Assembly (NCBI GenBank): GCA_030613665.1
Contig: JAUWLN010000007.1
Coordinates: forward strand, 1-20,713
Origin: Dehalococcoidia bacterium
GTDB taxonomy: Bacteria > Chloroflexota > Dehalococcoidia > Dehalococcoidales > RBG-16-60-22
Direction of reading: 5' to 3'
DNA length: 20,713 nucleotides
Below are positions 7,572 to 14,688 of the stretch, one piece after another (positions within the stretch are counted from its first letter, which is position 1; every line of letters begins with the position of its first letter). Made by a program: the position numbers and the translations under genes. The notes beneath the pieces were generated by a model. The model was not told the DNA's origin, ran no database searches, and worked only from the letters and a program-made list of their open reading frames with translations.

Positions 7572-8255
7572 ATGCAGTACAGCGAGATTATCCAAAAAAT
7601 AAAGTCGCTGGCCAACTCGGAAAATGTGGCGGGCATGGCGCGGTTCGGCATCAATACAAGGAATACCTACGGTGTATCCATCCCGGTTTTGAGGAAGATG
7701 GCCAGGGAGATAGGCAAAGACCATGAGCTGGCACTGGAGCTCTGGGAATCCGGTATCCATGAGGCGAGGCTGCTCGCCTGCCTGATTGACCGACCGGATA
7801 TGGTTACCGGGGAACAGATGGAGAACTGGGTGCAGGACTTTGATTCCTGGGACGTCTGCGATGTTTGTTGCGGCCACCTTTTTGACCGTACTGCATTAGC
7901 TTACCAGAAGGCTCGGGAGTGGAGTGAAAGAGAGGAAGAATTCGTCAAACGGGCCGGCTTTACCCTGATGGCAGCGCTGTCCGTTCATGATAAAAAGGCG
8001 TCTGATGAAGCCATGTCCGAATTTCTGCCGATGATCAAAAGAGAGGCTGTCGACGAGAGAAATTTCGTGAAAAAAGCGGTCAACTGGGCACTGCGACAGA
8101 TCGGCAAGCGCAATCTGAAACTGAATGAAATGGCGGTAAAGACCGCCGGGGAGATTAAACAAATCGACTCCAAGAGCGCCCGCTGGATTGCCGGCGATGC
8201 CATTAGAGAGTTGACCGGTGAGAAGGTGCAGCGAAAGCTGGCCGGGGTGAAATAG
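7572..8255 (+). CDS. AlkD-like DNA alkylation repair protein
   Basis: 227 residues, all helical, of the HEAT-like AlkD/AlkC DNA glycosylase superfamily (COG4912). Visible family traits are MARFGINTRNTYGVSIPVLRKMAREIG near the N-terminus, HEARLLACLI, the acidic/aromatic WVQDFDSWDVCD, where AlkD has its catalytic Asp region, and FVKKAVNWALRQIGKRN in the C-terminal half. AlkD excises bulky or positively charged alkylpurines without base flipping; whether this paralogue is active is not shown. The start is uncertain: ATG 7572 gives the usual MQYSEII N-terminus, while GTG 7554 would add six residues; GAGG lies 12 nt before the ATG. It sits between purM and purH, 27 and 22 nt from each, which suggests co-expression but not a shared pathway. 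Confidence 0.88.
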   Translation: MQYSEIIQKIKSLANSENVAGMARFGINTRNTYGVSIPVLRKMAREIGKDHELALELWESGIHEARLLACLIDRPDMVTGEQMENWVQDFDSWDVCDVCCGHLFDRTALAYQKAREWSEREEEFVKRAGFTLMAALSVHDKKASDEAMSEFLPMIKREAVDERNFVKKAVNWALRQIGKRNLKLNEMAVKTAGEIKQIDSKSARWIAGDAIRELTGEKVQRKLAGVK

Positions 8256-8277
8256 GAAATATACTGGAGGGTTATTG

Positions 8278-9822
8278 ATGCGAGCCATTATCAGCGTCTC
8301 GGATAAGACCGGTGTTACTGATTTCGCCAGGGGTTTGGCCCAGCTGGGCTTTGAAATATTCAGCACCGGCGGCACCAGGAAGGCGATGACGGAAGCCGGC
8401 GTGCCGGTGAAGAGCATATCCGAGATAACCGGGTTTCCCGAGATTCTTGACGGCCGGGTGAAAACACTGCACCCGATGGTGCACGGCGGCCTGCTTGCCA
8501 GGCGGGATATACCGGCACATATGGACGAACTTGCAAAGAACAAAATCGAACCTGTCGATCTGGTGGCGGTCAACCTGTACCCGTTTGTGCAGACAGTGGC
8601 CAAAGAGGGAGTCGCCTTGGAGGAGGCGCTGGAAAACATTGATATCGGCGGGCCGACCATGATAAGGGCGGCGGCCAAGAACTTCCCCGGCGTCATCGTC
8701 GTCGTTGACCCGGCGGACTATAACATAATACTGGAAAAGCTGAGCAAGGGCGCCCTGCCTCTGGAAGAACGCAAAAGGCTGGCACAGAAGGCATTTCAGC
8801 ACGTTGCCATGTACGATACCGCCATCGCCCAGTACCTGAGGCAGGGCGAGGAAGGCTTCCCCGATGATATGACCATCGCCATGAAGAAGCGCTATGGGCT
8901 TCGCTACGGCGAGAACCCGCACCAGATGGCGGCCTTCTATGCCGAGCAGGTCGCCGGGGGGAGCCGCGATAGTGGCATAACCCGGGCGGAGCAGCTTCAC
9001 GGCAAGGAACTGTCCTATAATAACATTCTGGATGCCGATGCCGCCTGGGGAGCGGTCGTTGACTTTGCCGCGCCCACCGTGGCCATCATCAAGCACACCA
9101 ATCCCTGCGGGCTGGCCAGCCATGATAACCTCGCCGAAGCATACCGGCGGGCACTCAGCGGCGACCCCGTGGCCGCTTTCGGAGGCATTGTCGCCATAAA
9201 CAGGGCCATTGACCTGGCTACGGCGGAGGAAATAAGCCCCACCTTTTACGAAATCGTCATTGCGCCGGAATACGAGGCGAAAGCGCTGGAAGTTCTGAAG
9301 CGCAAAAAGGACCTGAGAGTCCTGAAGGCAGCGCTGCCGCCGTCTTACGGCGTTTCTCATGAAGGCTACCTGGATATCCGGCGCGTGCGGGGAGGTTTCC
9401 TCGTCCAGGGTTCGGACTCTCTGGCCGAGGACAGCGTCAGCCTCGAGACAGTAACCAGGCGTGCGCCGAACGAAGCCGAAGCAGGCGACCTGCTTTTTGC
9501 CTGGCGTGCGGTCAAGCATGTGAAATCCAACGCTATTGTGCTGGCACGGGACAAAACGCTCGTCGGCATGGGCGCCGGACAGCCGAGTCGAATCGTCAGC
9601 GCCCGGATAGCCGGGGAAAAGGCGGGGGATAAGACAGAGGGCAGCGTGCTTGCCTCTGACGCCATGTTCCCATTTCCCGATGTGGTGGAGGCGGCGGCGG
9701 AGGGTGGCGTCACCGCCATCATCCAGCCCGGCGGCTCAATCAGGGATGAGGATTCCATAAAGGCGGCAGATAAGCATAATATCGCCATGGTGTTCACCGG
9801 CGAAAGGCATTTCCGACACTAG
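8278..9822 (+). CDS. purH: Bifunctional AICAR formyltransferase/IMP cyclohydrolase
   Basis: 514 residues, the standard PurH length, catalysing the last two steps to IMP. The N-terminal cyclohydrolase domain shows SVSDKTGVTDFARGL, STGGTRKAM, LDGRVKTLHPMVHGGLLARR, NLYPF and ENIDIGGPTMIRAAAKN. The C-terminal transformylase domain has RYGENPHQMAAFY, KHTNPCGLA, FGGIVAINRAID, and the end IIQPGGSIRDEDSIKAAD followed by MVFTGERHFRH. I chose ATG 8278 over the adjacent TTG 8275; TGGAGG ends 7 nt upstream. It is last in the purM-alkD-purH run. The 159 nt up to the convergent tilS stop hold no clear terminator and no gene I can support. Confidence 0.97.
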   Translation: MRAIISVSDKTGVTDFARGLAQLGFEIFSTGGTRKAMTEAGVPVKSISEITGFPEILDGRVKTLHPMVHGGLLARRDIPAHMDELAKNKIEPVDLVAVNLYPFVQTVAKEGVALEEALENIDIGGPTMIRAAAKNFPGVIVVVDPADYNIILEKLSKGALPLEERKRLAQKAFQHVAMYDTAIAQYLRQGEEGFPDDMTIAMKKRYGLRYGENPHQMAAFYAEQVAGGSRDSGITRAEQLHGKELSYNNILDADAAWGAVVDFAAPTVAIIKHTNPCGLASHDNLAEAYRRALSGDPVAAFGGIVAINRAIDLATAEEISPTFYEIVIAPEYEAKALEVLKRKKDLRVLKAALPPSYGVSHEGYLDIRRVRGGFLVQGSDSLAEDSVSLETVTRRAPNEAEAGDLLFAWRAVKHVKSNAIVLARDKTLVGMGAGQPSRIVSARIAGEKAGDKTEGSVLASDAMFPFPDVVEAAAEGGVTAIIQPGGSIRDEDSIKAADKHNIAMVFTGERHFRH

Positions 9823-9981
9823 GGACAGAGAAGACGCACATTGCCTGTTTTAAGCCCCGAGCAGGAAAAAGTATGCCTGTTTGCCAGCATCAAGGTCAGC
9901 GGGGTAAAGCCGAAATAAGGGGGATTCTTTTCCTACCTCACCCCCTGGAAACTGACCGATTTGATATTCTGTGACGGGAAC

Positions 9982-11409
9982 TCAAATCCTGATAAATTCT
10001 AAACGCAGAACCTGCTTTGTGTTTTCGGTTACCTTCACCCGTTCGTCAATACGCCAGCCGGCTACCCAGATAATCTGTTCGGGTGAGCAGATAATCGGCA
10101 CCCGCCGCCGCCAGGCCCGGGGTATTTTGCTGTCAATCATGAATTCGTTCAGTTTCTTGGGCTGGCTCATGCCCAGAGGCTGAAAGCGGTCGCCGGGACG
10201 GCGCGGGCGTACGGTCAGTTTATCTCCCGTCCGGTCAAGGTCAAAGCAGGCGGTGTAGCTGTCGTCATCATCCGCAACCTGCTTCCGGTCAGTAATATCG
10301 GCTATGACCCGCCAGCCCGGCAGTGCCGTTTCCCCCGGTATCTTTAAATTATGTTCTTTTGTTATATCCGGGAATGGTGACAGGGCTGCGGGGTCGCTGC
10401 CCAGAAGATAGCGGTCATACTCGATGGCGAAGACCAGCCCATCGGGCAGGGTGATGATTTTCCCCGCCGGCTTGTGCAGAGAGGTCATGACTTCTTCGAT
10501 ATGCCGGCTCTCGATATCCATCAGGTTGCCAACCAGCTTTTCCATGGCGGCTCGCAGCAGGTGGCGTTGCAGGGCGGGCGGCAGCTTGATAAAACGCTCC
10601 CGGTCCAGAATTACCGTTCTTTCCTGTTCGGTAACGATATTGCCGTCCAATTCAAGGGCGACTTCTTCCAGAGCGGCGAGGTCGTCGGAGGCAATGCGGG
10701 CGGTGCGGAGCAGGGCATCGCCTACCTGCGGGTTATAGCTCTGGAGAAGAGGGATAAGCTGCTGCCTGATTCTATTCCTCAGTGGTGACAGAGAAAGATT
10801 GGAGGTATCAAGGCGCGGTTCAAGCCGGTGACGGCGGCAGTAAGCGACCGTCTCCTCCCGGCTCATTTTCAGCAGCGGCCGGATTACGTTCAGGGCAACC
10901 TCCCCGGAACGCCACTGGCTGGACGGCTGCAGTCCTCGCAGCCCTCGCGTGCCGCTGCCCCGGATTAAATGCATCAGGATGGTTTCGATATGGTCGTCAA
11001 GAGTGTGCCCCACTGCCACAACATCGGTTCCGGCGGCTCTGGCAACATCAGCCAGGAAATTATAACGCACTTCGCGTGCCGCCTCTTCCAGGGAGAGGCG
11101 CTTGCTTTTCTGATAGGCTTTCACATCTCGCTTTTCCACGGTGGCTGGCAGACCCAGCCTTTGCGCCAGGTCGGTCACGTAGTTGGCATCAGCGTCGGAC
11201 TCGTCACCGCGCAGCTGGTGGTTGAGGTGGGCAACGTGCAGCGCGACACCCGTTTTATCCCGCAGCCCGAGTAAAATATGCAGGAGGCAGACCGAGTCGG
11301 GGCCGCCTGAGACCGCCGCCACCACTTTGCCTCCCTCCGGTATCAGGCGGTGTGCCATGATAAATTTAAAAACCAGCTCGGGTAAATCGACCGTGTGTCT
11401 TTGTTTCAT
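9982..11409 (-). CDS. tilS: tRNA(Ile)-lysidine synthase
   Basis: 475 residues. TilS attaches lysine to C34 of the tRNA-Ile CAU anticodon using ATP, changing it to read AUA. The PP-loop motif SGGPDS is at residues 34-39, followed by HVAHLNHQLRGDESDADANYV and VAVGHTLDDHIETILMHLIRGSG, with GLRGLQP and RNRIRQQLIPLLQ; these are the N-terminal catalytic domain hallmarks. The C-terminal region ends with the substrate-binding domain motif LTVRPRRPGDRFQPLG then KLNEFMIDSKIPRAWRRRVP. The length suits the full three-domain form. ATG 11409 has GGTGG about 7 nt upstream and is preferred to GTG 11418. It is last gene of a - strand operon after the DUF2344 gene, 16 nt away. Confidence 0.95.
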   Translation of the reverse strand: MKQRHTVDLPELVFKFIMAHRLIPEGGKVVAAVSGGPDSVCLLHILLGLRDKTGVALHVAHLNHQLRGDESDADANYVTDLAQRLGLPATVEKRDVKAYQKSKRLSLEEAAREVRYNFLADVARAAGTDVVAVGHTLDDHIETILMHLIRGSGTRGLRGLQPSSQWRSGEVALNVIRPLLKMSREETVAYCRRHRLEPRLDTSNLSLSPLRNRIRQQLIPLLQSYNPQVGDALLRTARIASDDLAALEEVALELDGNIVTEQERTVILDRERFIKLPPALQRHLLRAAMEKLVGNLMDIESRHIEEVMTSLHKPAGKIITLPDGLVFAIEYDRYLLGSDPAALSPFPDITKEHNLKIPGETALPGWRVIADITDRKQVADDDDSYTACFDLDRTGDKLTVRPRRPGDRFQPLGMSQPKKLNEFMIDSKIPRAWRRRVPIICSPEQIIWVAGWRIDERVKVTENTKQVLRLEFIRI

Positions 11410-11425
11410 CGATGCCACCGGTAAC

Positions 11426-12073
11426 TTAATTCGACTTGAGGATGAGTTTCGTGCGATGAACTGATTTCGGGGGTTCCGTGAACCCCAAGGCGGCGGACAC
11501 CTGCTCGGGCCTTCCCGAACCGCCGCTATCGCAGCGCAACCTCATCCCGATGTTGCAGAGACCGCCCTGATAGTCAAGCAGCCATATATCATCGATTAGT
11601 GCCCTGAGGTCGTAATGTCGCAGGCCGGTGTCTCTCTGGTGCTGCCAGGGAAGGTTTTCAAGAGAGAGGAGATAGGCAATGGCGGACGTTAACTCCGGCT
11701 GTTCCTTATCCGTTGCCAGCGCCACGGTGTATTCAGCGAAGCGAACCTGCGACTGTAGTGAGGGCAAGGTCTCGGCAATCGGGACGACCTGAAGGATTTC
11801 AAAGCCAGCGGGCAATTGCCGGGTTACCGCTGCCGTGAAGAAATGCGGTGAGACCTGTCTGGTCAGGGTAATATCCATCAGTTCCGCCTGGCTGGTAACA
11901 CCTACGGCGAGCGGCGCCGCCAGAGAAATTTTAGGGTGAGGATGAAATCCTTCGGAATAAGCAAGCGATATGCCGGCACGGCTTAAGGCTCTCTGCCATA
12001 GACGCATGATATCGAGATGGGAAATGTATTTTACTTCCTCGCCGCGACGGTATTTTATACGTAAACGATGCAT
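11426..12073 (-). CDS. TIGR03936/DUF2344 radical SAM-linked protein
   Basis: 215 residues. The N-terminus RIKYRRGEEVKYISHLDIMRLWQRALSRAG and SEGFHPHPKIS (about 40-50) are hallmarks of the DUF2344 family. This family is usually fused to, or beside, a TIGR03960-type radical SAM protein. Its function is unknown. Here no such radical SAM gene is adjacent: the neighbours are the CNNM/CBS membrane protein gene upstream (18 nt) and tilS downstream. The end of the protein (VHRTKLILKSN) is the usual basic tail. The ATG has no good Shine-Dalgarno, so translation may be coupled to the upstream gene. Family call is secure, role is not. Confidence 0.88.
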   Translation of the reverse strand: MHRLRIKYRRGEEVKYISHLDIMRLWQRALSRAGISLAYSEGFHPHPKISLAAPLAVGVTSQAELMDITLTRQVSPHFFTAAVTRQLPAGFEILQVVPIAETLPSLQSQVRFAEYTVALATDKEQPELTSAIAYLLSLENLPWQHQRDTGLRHYDLRALIDDIWLLDYQGGLCNIGMRLRCDSGGSGRPEQVSAALGFTEPPKSVHRTKLILKSN

Positions 12074-12091
12074 TGCTTTTTGATATCAGGA

Positions 12092-13396
12092 TTATTCGGG
12101 TTCCCTTTTCTGTTCTGCCTGGCCGGGCTGTCCGCTTCCGGCCGGGTTTTCCTTGGTGAGCAGGATTTTTTCGATTTTCCGGCTGCGCATCTCGGTAATC
12201 ACCAGCTTCAGGCCTTTGTATCGTAATTGCTCGTTCTGCTTCGGGATATGCCCCAGCAGGTGCAGGACAAAACCGGCTACCGTCTCATAGTCGCCTTCGG
12301 GCAGGTCAAGCTCCATCTCCAGGTTCACTTCCTCGATGCGCATGCTGCCGTCAACCTGGAAGGTGTACTCATTGATGACCTCAAAATCTTTCTCCGCTTC
12401 TGCCAGTTCATCACCCACCTCACCGACGATTTCCTCGACCAGCCGGCTCAGGCTGACGATGCCGGCAGTGCCGCCGTACTCATCAATAACGACGCACATG
12501 CGGAAGTTCTTATCACGCATTTCGGCGAAGAGCTCGTTGATGCGCTTGGTCTCCGGGGCGAAGTAAGCCGGCCGGACCAGCTCATCAATGGTGCTTTCGT
12601 TGTTAATGGTGTTCCTGGCTTCGGCCATGAGCACGTCCTTGACGGAGAGAATGCCGACCACGTTGTCCATGTTTTCCTGGTAGACGGGGAAGCGGGAGAG
12701 CGGCGACTCTGCATAGAGTACGAGGAAGTCGGATATTTTGGCGCCCTGCTCGATAGCGACGACCTCGGGTCGGGGCACCATGACCTCGCGGACGGGCCGG
12801 TCACCGAAGTCGAACACCTTGTGCAGCATCTCAGCCTCGGCTTCCTCCACCGTGCCCTCCCTTTCGCCGAGGGTAATCATGGTGCGGATTTCCTCCGGAC
12901 GAGCCAGTGACAGCGAGGCGGTACTCCCACCAAACAGTCTGGTTAGTCTGATGGCAATCCGGCTGAGGACGATGACAAATGGTGTAAAGAGCCAGGAGAA
13001 GAATGCCAGAGGACGGGCGAAAAAGATGGCCAGTCTCTCCGCATGCTGGACGGCAACTGTCTTGGGCGTTGTCTCCGTGAAGATAAGCAGGAAAGCGGTG
13101 AGTCCGAGTGTGGCATAGATTAATCCCCGCTCGCCCCAGAAATGAATGGCCAGCGCCGTCGCTATGGCGGCGGCAGCAGTGTTGGCCAGCGTGTTGCCGA
13201 AAAGTACGGTGGAGAGCAGCTTCTCCGGACGTGCGATCATATTGGCGACGCGTTTCGCGCCCCGGGCATTGTTCTCAACCAGATGCTGAATCCTTACTCT
13301 CTGCAGGGAAACAAAGGCCGTCTCCGCGCTGGAGAAGAATGCGGAGAACAGCAAACAAATGACGAGAAGTACTAAGTAGAGGTCAATATTGGCCAT
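12092..13396 (-). CDS. CNNM/CorC-type hemolysin family membrane protein with CBS domains
   Basis: 434 residues. Residues about 1-190 form the DUF21/CNNM membrane domain, beginning ANIDLYLVLLVICLLFSAFFSSAETAF and including LLSTVLFGNTLANTAAAAIATA and FTETTPKTVAVQHAER. A CBS pair follows (about 205-330), starting VREVMVPRPEVVAIE and including GILSVKDVLM and CVVIDEYGGTAGIVSL. The C-terminal CorC_HlyC domain carries YTFQVDGSMRIEEVNLEMELDLPEGDYETVAGFVLHLLGHIP. Such proteins are associated with magnesium or cobalt efflux; the hemolysin name is historical. It is first in the operon with the DUF2344 gene and tilS, behind a near-consensus promoter. GGGGG lies about 7-8 nt before the ATG. Confidence 0.93.
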   Translation of the reverse strand: MANIDLYLVLLVICLLFSAFFSSAETAFVSLQRVRIQHLVENNARGAKRVANMIARPEKLLSTVLFGNTLANTAAAAIATALAIHFWGERGLIYATLGLTAFLLIFTETTPKTVAVQHAERLAIFFARPLAFFSWLFTPFVIVLSRIAIRLTRLFGGSTASLSLARPEEIRTMITLGEREGTVEEAEAEMLHKVFDFGDRPVREVMVPRPEVVAIEQGAKISDFLVLYAESPLSRFPVYQENMDNVVGILSVKDVLMAEARNTINNESTIDELVRPAYFAPETKRINELFAEMRDKNFRMCVVIDEYGGTAGIVSLSRLVEEIVGEVGDELAEAEKDFEVINEYTFQVDGSMRIEEVNLEMELDLPEGDYETVAGFVLHLLGHIPKQNEQLRYKGLKLVITEMRSRKIEKILLTKENPAGSGQPGQAEQKREPE

Positions 13397-13417
13397 TAAG
13401 ACCGCCCCCTTGAATAA

Positions 13418-13446
13418 ATCATATCATCGGCTTATAGGGGTGTCAA
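13418..13446 (-). promoter_or_regulatory. Near-consensus promoter for the CNNM-DUF2344-tilS operon
   Basis: Read on the - strand: a perfect TTGACA (13446-13441), a 17-nt spacer, then TATGAT (13423-13418) with TG one base upstream. The start of transcription would be near 13411, giving a leader of only about 15 nt with GGGGG in it. This is one of the best promoter matches in the window. Confidence 0.6.
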
Positions 13447-13479
13447 AGGGGCGGAGAAAAAGGAGAAAAGGAGAGGGGA

Positions 13480-14334
13480 TTATTTGTCTTCCGGAGCGGC
13501 CATTGCCAGCAGCCGTTGCTTCGCTGCCGGGGAAAGGCCGTAGCTGTCTATCTCCCGTTTCAGGTTTTCGAGGCTCCCGTTGCGGCCAACGTAGCCGTTG
13601 ACGCGGGCCACGGCCGTGGAATTTACGAAGTCATTGACATCCGGGTACACGGCGGTTAATTCCTTTAGAAGGTCGGGAACGCTGGTCAGGTAATACTTTT
13701 GATGATAGTCCTCGGCGAGATAGAACCCTGCATACGGTAGGACCTCGGTGAGGATGGTTATATTCTGTTCTGCTTCGTGGCGCGCCTTCGACTCGAGTGC
13801 CAGCCGCTTCTGCTCCTCGTCGTGGTAGAAAATTGCTGACTTGTACTGCACGGAAAGGGACGGCCTCGCTGCATTGTGGCTGTCCCAGAAAATATCAAGC
13901 AGTTCCTCGTAGGTGATGCGGTTGGGGTCGTAGTCGATCTGGACCGTCTCCGTGTGGTCGCCGAGGCTATAGTAAATGGGATTGTCCTTGCTCCCTCCCG
14001 CGTAGCCGACTCTCGTCCTTATCACACCGGGCAGACTCCCGAACCGGGAGTCTGGGCCCCAGAATCAGCCAAGCGAGAATGTGGCCGTCATCGTCTGGCC
14101 TGGTGCCGCCGCATCAATGGGCGGGATACCGTATTGTTTCAGAGCCATAGTTTCACTTCCTGATGTGTTCATTGTCCCGGTCTCCGGTATGGGTGAATCG
14201 CACAGGCCTTCCGCCTGGGCTGCGACCTCGGTTTCCACAGCCGGCCGACAGGAAATCATAAAACCGGCCAGAACTGGCAGCATAATGACCAGAAATAACA
14301 GAAACGAACCATATATTATTCTTGAAAGTCGCAT
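13480..14334 (-). CDS. msrA: Selenocysteine-containing peptide-methionine (S)-S-oxide reductase, predicted lipoprotein
   Basis: I read this as one 284-residue protein with Sec at position 90, encoded by UGA 14067-14065. MsrA reduces the S form of methionine sulfoxide. The active-site motif is G-U-F-W-G where other MsrA have GCFWG, followed by the family-typical FG(S/A)LPGVIRTRVGYAGG, GDHTETVQIDYDP, ELLDIFWDSH and AGFYLAEDYHQKYYL. Upstream of the UGA, IPPIDAAAP, FSLG and the frame continue without break. Residues 1-29 (MRLSRII, a hydrophobic stretch, then FMISC29) look like a lipoprotein signal. There is no Cys after the Sec, so no C-terminal resolving Cys. The ATG at 14334 has AAGGA 8 nt upstream. 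Internal starts at M63 (14148) or M82 would give cytosolic forms. A SECIS-like hairpin follows the UGA. Alternatives: a pseudogene with one stop, but the site of the stop and the hairpin argue against it. Confidence 0.85.
14032..14054 (-). promoter_or_regulatory. Bacterial SECIS-like hairpin in msrA
   Basis: Read on the - strand: arm CAGACTCCC (14054-14046), loop GGTTC, arm GGGAGTCTG (14040-14032). That is a perfect 9-bp stem, or 10 bp closing a GTT loop. Ten nucleotides separate it from the UGA, and 19 nt separate the UGA from the GGTT of the loop. The E. coli fdhF SECIS has 18 nt from UGA to the loop GGUC, so position and loop both fit a SelB-binding bacterial SECIS. It lies within the codons for residues P-D-S-R-F-G-S-L. 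Confidence 0.82.
14065..14067 (-). other. In-frame UGA read as selenocysteine (Sec90 of MsrA)
   Basis: The TGA triplet lies exactly at the catalytic Cys codon of the GCFWG motif. The flanking codons on both sides encode conserved MsrA sequence in the same frame, so no frameshift is needed. Confidence 0.82.
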
Positions 14335-14462
14335 GAGCCAGTCCTTTTCCCGTCCGCACCTTATCAATTACATCTTATAGCTGAAAGGGAAGGTTTGTAT
14401 GTGACTTTTCTCGCAGCACGCTTCCGCAGGCTTTAAGAACAACATTGGTCTTTGAAAAAGTT

Positions 14463-14485
14463 ATCCCCTCTGCGGGAGAGGGGAT
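14463..14485. repeat. Palindromic repeat related to 2758-2826
   Basis: ATCCCCTCT (14463-14471) and AGAGGGGAT (14477-14485) form a 9-bp stem around GCGGG. The CCCCTCT/AGAGGGG core is shared with the hairpins at 2758-2826. No T-run follows closely, so a terminator is not favoured. Confidence 0.5.
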
Positions 14486-14543
14486 TCGATGAAGAAAATA
14501 TGACTCTTGAACCAGGCGCAATGCGGTTCGCAATTAGAGATAT

Positions 14544-14559
14544 TATATAGGGCTATATA
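14544..14559. repeat. AT-rich inverted repeat
   Basis: TATATAG (14544-14550) and CTATATA (14553-14559) are separated by GG. It could be an operator-like site. It lacks the GTGT arm of NrdR boxes. Function unknown. Confidence 0.3.
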
Positions 14560-14670
14560 TTACCTGTCAGAGTTGCTGGCCTGCCTGAGGTTATCCAGGA
14601 CTGAGAGGCCTATTTTCTGTTCCATTCCCTCCAGAACAATGACATCTCTATTCACTCTGTTGACAACCAA
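14560..14670 (-). CDS. Candidate small protein (36 residues) after nrdJ
   Basis: A short ORF begins at TTG 14670, just 18 nt after the nrdJ stop, and ends at TAA 14560-14562. A strong GGGAGGTGG (14683-14675) stands 4-6 nt before the TTG, which is the main evidence. The start is MVVNRVNRDVIVLEGME and the tail is polar (SNSDR). No domain is recognised. The non-ATG start, short length and lack of homologue evidence make it uncertain; it could also be an unused Shine-Dalgarno. Confidence 0.3.
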   Translation of the reverse strand: MVVNRVNRDVIVLEGMEQKIGLSVLDNLRQASNSDR

Positions 14671-14688
14671 ATTTCCACCTCCCGGTAA

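Larger units (their letters stand above)
14335..14688. other. Intergenic stretch between nrdJ and msrA
   Basis: A 354-nt stretch. It contains a palindromic repeat (14463-14485), a small AT palindrome (14544-14559) and a candidate short ORF (14670-14560, - strand). I found no convincing promoter for msrA here; TATAAG and TAAGAT near 14370-14390 on the - strand lack a matching -35. Confidence 0.5.

Noticed and set aside
8272..9519. A 415-residue - strand ORF opposite purH
   Set aside because: Shadow of a strongly conserved gene in GC-rich DNA; no recognisable domain.
9873..9974. 33-residue ORF between purH and tilS
   Set aside because: A weak AGGA upstream only, no recognisable sequence, and it lies between convergent genes.
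13480..14025. MsrA as an ordinary 181-residue gene starting at GTG 14025
   Set aside because: It would lack the GCFWG active site. The upstream frame supplies exactly that motif with a UGA and a SECIS-like hairpin.
14544..14559. Third NrdR box after nrdJ
   Set aside because: The palindrome has the AT core but not the GTGT/ACAC arms, so it does not match.
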